A stretch of DNA of 5,740 nucleotides from Kiritimatiellia bacterium (lineage in GTDB: Bacteria; Verrucomicrobiota; Kiritimatiellia; RFP12; UBA1067). The position numbers and the translations under genes were made by a program. The notes below the pieces were generated by a model. That model was not told the origin of the DNA, ran no database searches, and saw only the letters and a program-made list of their open reading frames with translations. The stretch spans positions 1 through 5,740 of the forward strand of contig JAQWAM010000113.1 in assembly GCA_028707675.1 (NCBI GenBank), read 5' to 3'. Positions 1-4,611 of the stretch are shown here, in pieces (the first letter of the stretch is position 1; the number at the start of each line of letters is the position of its first letter).

Positions 1-1
1 C

Positions 2-493
2 TTCAAAAAATGCGTGGTGTACCTGGATCCCGCGGAGTTCAAGAGCACCTGGCTGGGCAACAAGGCGGTCTACCGCACACGCATGGCCATGGCCGACGGC
101 GGCGAGCTGCTGATCCTGGCGCCGGGCGTGAAAGAGTTCGGCGAGGACGCGCAGATCGACGCCCTGATCCGCAAGTACGGCTATTTCGGTACGCCGAAGA
201 CGCTGGAAGCCGTGAAAGCCAACGCGGATTTGCAGGAGAACCTCGGTGCGGCTGCGCATCTGATTCACGGCTCGTCCGAAGGGCGTTTCGGTATCACCTA
301 CGCGCCGGGGCACCTGACGCGCGAGGAAATCGAGGGAGCGGGCTTCAAGTATGCCGACGTTAAGGCGATGATGGCGCGCTACAACCCGGAAATGCTGAAA
401 GACGGCATAAACGTGATGCCCGACGGCGAGGAGATTTTTTACATCAGCAATCCCGCGATAGGCCTTTGGTCCGTGCGGGAAAGGTTCCAATAG
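2..493 (+). CDS. LarA-like (DUF2088) nickel-dependent hydroxyacid racemase/epimerase homologue, C-terminal part (5' truncated by window)
   Basis: The reading frame is open from the left edge (F-K-K-C-V-V-Y...) to the TAG at 491-493, so about 163 C-terminal residues of a larger protein are visible. The segment contains GNKAVYRTRMAMADGGELL, LAPGVKEFGED, LIRKYGYFGT, LIHGSSEGRFGITYAPGHL and a final ISNPAIGLW. I recognise this pattern from the C-terminal domain of LarA-like proteins annotated as lactate racemase domain/DUF2088. Known members use a nickel-pincer nucleotide to racemise or epimerise alpha-hydroxyacids, and characterised ones include lactate racemase and D-gluconate 2-epimerase. The N-terminal cofactor-binding half lies outside the window, so cofactor residues cannot be checked. 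Codons are mostly G/C-ending, like the SDR and Gnd genes. The protein seems to end naturally soon after the NPAIGLW motif, but the last few residues (SVRERFQ) abut insert 1 and could have been altered. Substrate is unknown; neighbours suggest a sugar acid. Confidence 0.68.
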   Translation, partial: FKKCVVYLDPAEFKSTWLGNKAVYRTRMAMADGGELLILAPGVKEFGEDAQIDALIRKYGYFGTPKTLEAVKANADLQENLGAAAHLIHGSSEGRFGITYAPGHLTREEIEGAGFKYADVKAMMARYNPEMLKDGINVMPDGEEIFYISNPAIGLWSVRERFQ

Positions 494-504
494 CAGGTAT
501 GCTA
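491..504 (+). repeat. Small inverted repeat over the LarA-like stop and the methyltransferase start codon
   Basis: TAGCA (491-495) and TGCTA (500-504) are perfect inverted repeats separated by GGTA. The left arm includes the TAG stop of the upstream gene and the right arm includes most of the proposed ATG start (499-501) of the methyltransferase. In RNA this could form a 5-bp stem that partly hides the start codon. In DNA it could be a small dyad operator. The repeat is short enough to be chance. Confidence 0.3.
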
Positions 505-1647
505 AGAAATGACAAAAAGCCTAAGCTGAAAGCCAGACGCAACAAGCCAGAATATCGTTTTGGCTTTCGTGAAAACCCAGCGACGGCTGCATATCGGCAT
601 CCGTTATGTGACGGACGACGAACAGCAGGGCATTTCACTTTGGTTTCGTTGTTTTCCGGTTGCGGCGGCATGGATTTGAGTTTTATCGGCGGCTTCAATG
701 TGTTGGGGAAAAAGTATCCGTCACTTCCTTTCGACATTTTGGGTGCTTATGACTTTTTGCCTGATGCTGTCGAATGCCACAAATTGAATCTCGGCGATTA
801 TGCTTGTCTGGCTGATTTGAAAGAAATCCCAGTGTCGGCCATCCCCGCCGCCGACATTCTTACCGGAGGGTTTCCTTGCCAAGATTTTTCCTCATCCGGC
901 CCTAAAACGGGATTCAATGGAAAGCGGGGAAAGCTTTATGAGGTGCTCGTTGAGTATATGCGTGTTCATCGTCCTAGGCTGGTTGTCGGAGAGAACGTCC
1001 CCCATCTCGCACGTTTAAAAGACGGCGCCTATCTGACAGCAATCCTCAAGGCATTTGAGGCCGAGGGTTACCATTTTGATCTTTGGGAACTGTACGCGCC
1101 CGACTACGGAGTTCCGCAAAGCCGCCGCCGCCTGTTTTTTGTTGGCGTGCGTGACGATCTTCCCGGTTTCCCTTTGAAACCCGTCCCCACGGCTCGCCAC
1201 ATGACAATTTCGGAGGCTCTTGCTGATTTGGAATCGATCGCCGATGAATCCGTCATCAATCAAAGTCAATTTTTTGTGTCAACAAAAGCGTCGTCAGGGG
1301 GCGGCCAAGGTGATCATAAGAACAACCCGAATAAAGTCGCATACTGTATCCGCGCGAATGCTCGTGGCCGGATTCAGTTTCATCACCACCTTGACCGACG
1401 GTTAACTGTGAGAGAGTGTGCGCGATTGCAAACTTTTCCAGATCAATTTGTCTTTCCGTTCACAACGCAGCGGAACCTGACGCTTATCGGTAATGCCGTA
1501 CCGCCAGTGCTGGGGTATCATGTGGCCAAATCGGTCGCGGCCTATTTGGATGCCGTCCAGCCCCGTTCTATGGATGATGCCGTGTCGCATAAAAAAGGAT
1601 TTTCGCATAACAGGAGCTTTGCCATTCAGGAGACGCTATTTGCATGA
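499..1647 (+). CDS. DNA (cytosine-5-)-methyltransferase of a type II restriction-modification system
   Basis: A 382-residue enzyme that transfers a methyl group from S-adenosylmethionine to C5 of cytosine in a specific DNA site, protecting host DNA from the partner nuclease. Visible motifs, numbered from ATG 499: motif I FSGCGGMD (52-59), motif IV GGFPCQDFS with catalytic Cys127, motif VI ENV (165-167), motif VIII QSRRR (207-211), motif IX RLTVRECARLQTFPD (301-315) and motif X GNAVP (331-335). The stretch between VIII and IX, which holds the target-recognition region, is only about 90 residues, consistent with a single-specificity enzyme. About 45 residues rich in Lys/Arg precede motif I. ATG 499 is preferred. 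An in-frame TTG at 466 lies inside the upstream gene. The ribosome site is weak (AAGG at 481-484 is far), so translation may be coupled to the LarA-like stop 5 nt upstream. The stop overlaps the next gene's start. The recognition site cannot be read from sequence alone. Confidence 0.93.
   Translation: MLRNDKKPKLKARRNKPEYRFGFRENPATAAYRHPLCDGRRTAGHFTLVSLFSGCGGMDLSFIGGFNVLGKKYPSLPFDILGAYDFLPDAVECHKLNLGDYACLADLKEIPVSAIPAADILTGGFPCQDFSSSGPKTGFNGKRGKLYEVLVEYMRVHRPRLVVGENVPHLARLKDGAYLTAILKAFEAEGYHFDLWELYAPDYGVPQSRRRLFFVGVRDDLPGFPLKPVPTARHMTISEALADLESIADESVINQSQFFVSTKASSGGGQGDHKNNPNKVAYCIRANARGRIQFHHHLDRRLTVRECARLQTFPDQFVFPFTTQRNLTLIGNAVPPVLGYHVAKSVAAYLDAVQPRSMDDAVSHKKGFSHNRSFAIQETLFA
1627..1633 (+). 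promoter_or_regulatory. Ribosome binding site for the restriction endonuclease gene
   Basis: CAGGAGA lies inside the 3' end of the methyltransferase gene, 10 nt before the ATG at 1644. It supports the ATGA-overlapping start and gives the nuclease gene its own initiation signal besides coupling. Confidence 0.6.
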
Positions 1648-2441
1648 TACCTGACCATGACCTTGTTGAAACATTTCTGACGCCGGTTAGAATCTGTTCG
1701 GCGTATCGACCCGCTTTCGGGAGCTCTAATTCGGAAGGGGTGGATTTACCTGCGTTCCAGAAATTGTACGAAAACGACCCTTTTTACGCATGGATCGGAT
1801 TAAACGATCCTCTTGTGTACACGGCGCATAAGATGGCGGGAGGTTTGACATCAGTCTACCGACAGATTGGTGTCGGAACAGAGCATCTGCTGAGGGCGAT
1901 CATTCGTGATTCCCTGGGATTGACGGCAGAAGAAACAACTTGGAGTTATCGTTATCGGAAGCCCAACGGAAAAACCGGAGTCCATAGTCTTGATGCGAAA
2001 ATTTCGTTCGCAGACTTGTCCGATGCGCAACGCCGAATATTCATCGAATGGATGGAAGTTGTTGGTCCGCATGTTGATCTGACTCCCGCAAAGCGGAAGC
2101 GGATACAAGGTGTCGTTTTTGAAATCAGGCAAGGTTATAAAAGCGCGGACTCTAAACGTCAGAATGCGGATTTACGATTCGGCATGAGTGCTTATCAGGA
2201 GGGATTGCTTCCTGCATTCATGATTCTGTCGCAGCAGGTCAGTGAGACCGTCATTGATCGATACCGAAAAGACAAAATGGCCGTGTTGACTGGAACATTG
2301 GGCGGAGACTCGTTATCATCGACCTTCACATTTTTCAAACAGGTTGTCGGTTTTGACCTCGAATCGTTCTTCAGAAGAAACTCTGAGAAACTCAAAACGG
2401 AAACTCTTACCATCATTCAATCTTTGTTATGTGCGAACTAA
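1644..2441 (+). CDS. Probable type II restriction endonuclease partnered with the upstream methyltransferase
   Basis: A 265-residue protein whose start overlaps the methyltransferase stop (ATGA, 1644-1647), the tight arrangement typical of restriction-modification pairs. I do not recognise a named restriction-enzyme family with certainty, so the role rests mainly on position, size and layout. The sequence suggests a PD-(D/E)XK-type core. A helix with IGVGTEHLLRAIIRD (76-89, Glu80) is followed by LDAKI with Asp117. Then comes a hydrophobic strand ending in VVFEIRQGYKSADSKRQ (157-173, Glu160, Arg162, Lys166, Lys171) and then NADLRFG. Asp117 and Glu160 with Arg162 or Lys166 are candidate catalytic residues (inference). 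No signal peptide or membrane segment is seen. It would cleave unmethylated foreign DNA at the site the methyltransferase protects. Base composition matches the methyltransferase and not the flanking metabolic genes. It ends with TAA 25 nt before the SDR gene. It appears intact. Confidence 0.75.
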   Translation: MIPDHDLVETFLTPVRICSAYRPAFGSSNSEGVDLPAFQKLYENDPFYAWIGLNDPLVYTAHKMAGGLTSVYRQIGVGTEHLLRAIIRDSLGLTAEETTWSYRYRKPNGKTGVHSLDAKISFADLSDAQRRIFIEWMEVVGPHVDLTPAKRKRIQGVVFEIRQGYKSADSKRQNADLRFGMSAYQEGLLPAFMILSQQVSETVIDRYRKDKMAVLTGTLGGDSLSSTFTFFKQVVGFDLESFFRRNSEKLKTETLTIIQSLLCAN

Positions 2442-2454
2442 GAATAAGAATTGG

Positions 2455-2460
2455 AAAGGA
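2455..2460 (+). promoter_or_regulatory. Ribosome binding site of the SDR gene
   Basis: AAAGGA followed by six A residues directly precedes ATG 2467. This sets the start at 2467 and rules out the longer in-frame start at 2344, which lies inside the restriction gene. Confidence 0.75.
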
Positions 2461-2466
2461 AAAAAA

Positions 2467-3324
2467 ATGTCAGTTCCCTTCAAGGTGGATTTGAACGGCA
2501 AGGTGGCGGTGGTGACCGGCGGCGGCGGTGTGCTTTGCGGCGCGATGGCCAGGGCGCTGGCCGAGTGCGGCGCGGCGGTGGCCGTGGCTGACCTCAAGAT
2601 CGAGTCCGCGCGGCGTGTGGCTGACGAGATCACGGCGGCGGGCGGCAAGGCCTTGGCCGTGGCCTGCAATGCGCTGGAGCGCGAGAGCCTTGAGGCTGCC
2701 AACGCCGAGATCGAGAAGACGCTAGGGCCGGTCGCGATCCTGATCAACGGCGCGGGCGGGAACCATCCCAAAGGCACCACAGCCATGGAGTATCTGAACC
2801 CCGATGACTTACTAAATGAAAACCGCGACTTCGTGACTTTTTATGATCTCGATCCCAAGGGGGTCGAGTTCGTGTTCAACCTGAATTTCCTGGGTACGCT
2901 GCTGCCGACGCAGGCCTTCACCCGCAAGATGGCGCTCGGCCGGTCGGGCGTGATCATCAACGTCTCCTCGATGAACGCCTTCCGCCCGTTGACCAAGATC
3001 CCGGCCTACAGCGCGGCCAAGGCGGCGGTCAGCAACTTCACGCAGTGGATGGCCGTGCATATGGCCAAGGCCGGCATCCGGGTCAACGCGATCGCGCCGG
3101 GATTCTTCCTGACGGACCAGAACCGCGCGCTGCTGACCAACCCGGACGGCAGCATGACGCCGCGATCCGAGAAAATTCTGGCGCACACGCCGATGGGCCA
3201 TTTCGGCAAACCGGCCGACTTGATCGGCGCGCTGCTGTGGCTGGTTTCGGATCAGGCGGCGGGTTTCGTGACCGGCGTGGTGGTGCCCGTGGACGGCGGC
3301 TTCGCGGCGTACAGCGGCGTGTGA
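2467..3324 (+). CDS. uxuB: SDR-family oxidoreductase, D-mannonate oxidoreductase / D-fructuronate reductase type
   Basis: A 285-residue classical short-chain dehydrogenase, a cytoplasmic NAD(P)-dependent enzyme. The Rossmann start is VTGGGGVLCG (16-25), a variant of TGxxxGxG. NGAG follows at 94-97. The catalytic set is Asn140, Ser168, Tyr181 and Lys185 (YSAAK), and the C-terminus is FVTGVVVPVDGGFAAYSGV. The extra segment NPDDLLNENRDFVTFYDLD (111-129) between NGAG and the active site, together with the ending VDGGFxAYSGV, matches what I know of the SDR-type UxuB (YjmF) family. That family reduces D-fructuronate to D-mannonate in hexuronate breakdown and is unrelated to the long-chain UxuB of E. 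coli. The gene symbol is therefore family-based, and another sugar-acid substrate is possible. The gene is GC-rich like the LarA-like and Gnd genes. Insert 1 lies just upstream and insert 2 downstream. No separate promoter is evident, so it may be transcribed from upstream through the restriction-modification genes. Confidence 0.85.
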   Translation: MSVPFKVDLNGKVAVVTGGGGVLCGAMARALAECGAAVAVADLKIESARRVADEITAAGGKALAVACNALERESLEAANAEIEKTLGPVAILINGAGGNHPKGTTAMEYLNPDDLLNENRDFVTFYDLDPKGVEFVFNLNFLGTLLPTQAFTRKMALGRSGVIINVSSMNAFRPLTKIPAYSAAKAAVSNFTQWMAVHMAKAGIRVNAIAPGFFLTDQNRALLTNPDGSMTPRSEKILAHTPMGHFGKPADLIGALLWLVSDQAAGFVTGVVVPVDGGFAAYSGV

Positions 3325-3350
3325 TGGCGCCGCGCTTGCGTCACACCCTG

Positions 3351-3373
3351 GACGAGGCCGTATGCGCCTCGTC
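3351..3373 (+). terminator. GC-rich hairpin after the SDR gene, possible terminator
   Basis: GACGAGGC (3351-3358) and GCCTCGTC (3366-3373) form a perfect 8-bp stem with a 7-nt loop, 27 nt after the SDR stop. What follows is ACCAACCAACC and not a T-run, so it is not a classic intrinsic terminator. It could still end or stabilise the SDR transcript and it separates the metabolic unit from insert 2. Confidence 0.4.
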
Positions 3374-3410
3374 ACCAACCAACCAGCCATCCGGTCGGGC
3401 GTCTGCGGAT

Positions 3411-3439
3411 TTGACACGACCGACGTAATGCAATACAAT
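3411..3439 (+). promoter_or_regulatory. Canonical sigma70-type promoter for the small-ORF/protease cassette
   Basis: The -35 box TTGACA (3411-3416) is perfect, the spacer is exactly 17 nt, and the -10 box TACAAT (3434-3439) differs from consensus at one position. Transcription would start near 3446, giving a leader of only about 20 nt that holds the ribosome site at 3451-3458. It is the only clear promoter I find in the window. No strong operator dyad overlaps it. Confidence 0.8.
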
Positions 3440-3450
3440 GAAATCATACA

Positions 3451-3458
3451 AAGGAGGT
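3451..3458 (+). promoter_or_regulatory. Strong Shine-Dalgarno site deciding the small-protein start
   Basis: AAGGAGGT is a near-perfect anti-16S complement, 6 nt before ATG 3465. It fixes the start at 3465. The other in-frame ATG at 3438 overlaps the -10 box and would lie upstream of the transcription start. Confidence 0.85.
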
Positions 3459-3464
3459 AGTGCT

Positions 3465-3692
3465 ATGGAACAAAGTTCTGAAAATAGAAGAGTTGGCGAT
3501 AAGCCAGACAATCGGACATCTGAAGAACTTATTCGTCTTCATAGATCCCTTTTCCGGCATCATTCACCTTTAAACATGAATAAGGAAACAAGTGTTCCGC
3601 CACCGTCTTTCGAGTTCAAGAAGGTGTCGATGTGGGATAATACGCCCTGCACCTATTCGACTAGCACTGACGCAAAGGTTGGCTATGCCTAA
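3465..3692 (+). CDS. Small hydrophilic protein of unknown function, first gene of the protease cassette
   Basis: A 75-residue protein that I do not recognise. It has a perfect promoter and ribosome site, and its stop (TAA 3690-3692) overlaps the protease start (ATG 3685) by 8 nt, so it is very likely translated. The N-terminal third is rich in Glu, Ser, Asn, Arg and Asp (MEQSSENRRVGDKPDNRTSE). A short possible helix follows (EELIRLHRSLFRHH, 20-33), then a Pro/Ser/Thr-rich tail with a single Cys62 and a C-terminus of DAKVGYA. There is no signal peptide, membrane span or obvious DNA-binding fold. It looks largely disordered. Its placement suggests a partner, regulator, adaptor or substrate of the protease (inference). 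It could alternatively act mainly as a translated leader that couples ribosomes into the protease gene. Being so short and composition-biased, it may have homologues that database searches miss. Confidence 0.72.
   Translation: MEQSSENRRVGDKPDNRTSEELIRLHRSLFRHHSPLNMNKETSVPPPSFEFKKVSMWDNTPCTYSTSTDAKVGYA
3674..3678 (+). promoter_or_regulatory. Ribosome binding site of the protease gene, inside the small ORF
   Basis: AAAGG lies 6 nt before ATG 3685. With the 8-nt overlap of stop and start it supports translational coupling and the 3685 start over the upstream in-frame ATG at 3592. Confidence 0.55.
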
Positions 3693-4572
3693 TTGGGGAC
3701 AGGTGTTAAAAGAGATGGCGGCGACGACACAACCGCTGGATGCGGTACGTCGCCGTTATTTGGCAAGCCTCGCGGAAAAGCGCGGCAGGAATGTCATCGC
3801 TTACTATTCAGGCTGGTTACAGAAGCCGGGATTGTATCAGACCTCCATAAATGACGATGACAAGAATGGCTTCATGGCGGTCATCCACGGCCTTGACCGA
3901 GAGAAAGGGCTTGATTTGATTCTCCACACCCCAGGGGGTGACATGGCTGCCACTGAATCTTTAATTGATTATTTACATCGAATGTTCAACGGGGATGTTG
4001 TGGCCGTTATTCCCCAGATTGCGATGTCTGCCGGAACGATGATCGCGTGTTCGTGTAGAAAAATCATTATGGGAAAACAGTCCAATATTGGGCCGATAGA
4101 TCCCCAGTTAAACGGTGTTCCGGCATACGGGGTTATCAAAGAGTTTGAGGACGCCATTGAAGAAATTCAAAAAAAACCGTCTGCTCTCCCCGTGTGGCAA
4201 ATGATCATCGGGAAATACCATCCAACTTTTTTGGGGGAGTGCCGGAAAGCGATAAACCTTTCCAATGAAATCGTCAGAACGCGGTTGGAAACAGTCATGT
4301 TTGCCGGGGACGTGTCCGCGTCCAGCAAAGCCCAAAGAGTCGTCGATTTTCTAAATGAACACGAGAACACAAAGATACATGCACGGCATATAGATATTGA
4401 GAAAGCGGTTACATGCGGCCTCAAAATCAAGCGTTTGGAAGATGACAATGATTTACAGGATGCGGTTCTGACAGTACACCATTGTTATATGCACACTTTT
4501 GCAAACTCTCAGGCCATTAAAATCACTGAGAATCAGAAGGGTAATGCTGTTGTCAATGTCGCGCGGAAGTGA
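3685..4572 (+). CDS. SDH-family (serine dehydrogenase proteinase, SDH_sah) ClpP/SppA-fold serine protease
   Basis: A 295-residue protein of the crotonase-like ClpP/SppA protease superfamily. Markers are NVIAYYSGWLQKP (36-48), LILHTPGGDMAAT (78-90, with Gly84-Gly85 as likely oxyanion hole), VVAVIPQIAMSAGTMIACS (105-123, with Ser115 as likely nucleophile in M-S-A-G), IIMGKQSNIGPIDPQL (127-142) and a C-terminal KITENQKG (279-286). The order and length fit a complete SDH-family member. The hydrophobic stretch around Ser115 is the active-site region and not a clear membrane anchor, and no signal peptide is seen, so a cytoplasmic location is likely. The catalytic base is uncertain: ClpP uses His/Asp, SppA uses Lys. 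The start at 3685 (MPNWGQVLKE) matches the family's usual N-terminus. Biological role of the family is poorly defined. The cassette layout hints at an accessory, possibly defence or regulated-proteolysis function, which is inference. The next gene, gnd, follows after 39 nt. Confidence 0.87.
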   Translation: MPNWGQVLKEMAATTQPLDAVRRRYLASLAEKRGRNVIAYYSGWLQKPGLYQTSINDDDKNGFMAVIHGLDREKGLDLILHTPGGDMAATESLIDYLHRMFNGDVVAVIPQIAMSAGTMIACSCRKIIMGKQSNIGPIDPQLNGVPAYGVIKEFEDAIEEIQKKPSALPVWQMIIGKYHPTFLGECRKAINLSNEIVRTRLETVMFAGDVSASSKAQRVVDFLNEHENTKIHARHIDIEKAVTCGLKIKRLEDDNDLQDAVLTVHHCYMHTFANSQAIKITENQKGNAVVNVARK

Positions 4573-4577
4573 CACTG

Positions 4578-4585
4578 CCCCCCCC
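4578..4585 (+). repeat. C8 homopolymer upstream of gnd
   Basis: Eight consecutive C residues lie 5 nt after the protease stop and 26 nt before the gnd start, in the gap between insert 2 and the GC-rich gene. Such tracts are prone to slippage and to sequencing error. It is non-coding here, so length changes would only alter spacing. Confidence 0.6.
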
Positions 4586-4597
4586 ATTTCTTCACCT

Positions 4598-4602
4598 AAG
4601 GA
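4598..4602 (+). promoter_or_regulatory. Ribosome binding site of gnd
   Basis: AAGGA, 9 nt before ATG 4612, in a 39-nt gap. It supports the start that includes the Lys-rich N-terminal extension. Confidence 0.65.
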
Positions 4603-4611
4603 ACAACAAAC

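Larger units (their letters stand above)
494..2441 (+). other. Insert 1: type II restriction-modification cassette between metabolic genes
   Basis: This block has lower GC and many more A/T-ending codons than the flanking LarA-like and SDR genes; for example 28/60 G+C at 2221-2280 against 41/60 at 3001-3060. It holds exactly two overlapping genes, a C5 methyltransferase and its probable restriction endonuclease. It fills the gap between the LarA-like stop (493) and the SDR ribosome site (2455-2460). I see no transposase, integrase or long terminal repeat at either edge, so the route of entry is not visible. Restriction-modification genes are well known to move horizontally. The boundaries are set by the genes, not by a detected junction sequence. 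Confidence 0.6.
3411..4572 (+). other. Insert 2: self-contained two-gene cassette (small protein + SDH-family protease)
   Basis: From the promoter to the protease stop the sequence is less GC-rich than its neighbours (29/60 G+C at 4081-4140). It carries its own promoter, a strong ribosome site and two overlapping genes, and lies between the GC-rich SDR and Gnd genes. No recombinase or flanking repeat is visible. It looks like a mobile accessory unit inserted in an intergenic gap. The exact left and right boundaries are not defined by any repeat. Confidence 0.5.

Noticed and set aside
434..466. Possible promoter for the restriction-modification pair (TTTACA at 438-443)
   Set aside because: No acceptable -10 box lies at 16-18 nt; GATAGG is only 13 nt away. 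Not supportable.
466..498. Longer methyltransferase start at TTG 466
   Set aside because: It lies inside the LarA-like gene, is a rarer start codon and has no good ribosome site. ATG 499 just after the upstream stop is more plausible, though translation from 466 cannot be excluded.
2440..2451. Tandem AAGAAT AAGAAT at the insert 1 / SDR junction
   Set aside because: A two-copy 6-bp repeat in an A-rich leader. It has no matching copy at the left edge of the insert, so it is not a target-site duplication.
2344..2466. Longer SDR start inside the restriction gene
   Set aside because: The SDR family starts shortly before the Rossmann motif, and AAAGGA is correctly spaced before ATG 2467. The extra 41 residues are out-of-frame restriction-gene sequence.
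2812..3447. 211-codon open frame on the - strand opposite the SDR gene
   Set aside because: It is antisense to a well-supported enzyme in GC-rich sequence, where long opposite-strand frames are common. The product is Arg/His/Ala-rich with no recognisable motif.
3438..3464. Longer small-ORF start at ATG 3438
   Set aside because: This ATG overlaps the -10 box and would be upstream of the transcription start. AAGGAGGT points to ATG 3465.
3592..3684. Longer protease start at ATG 3592
   Set aside because: The extra 31 residues are Arg-rich shadow translation of the small ORF. The family N-terminus begins MPxWGxVLKE-like, matching ATG 3685.
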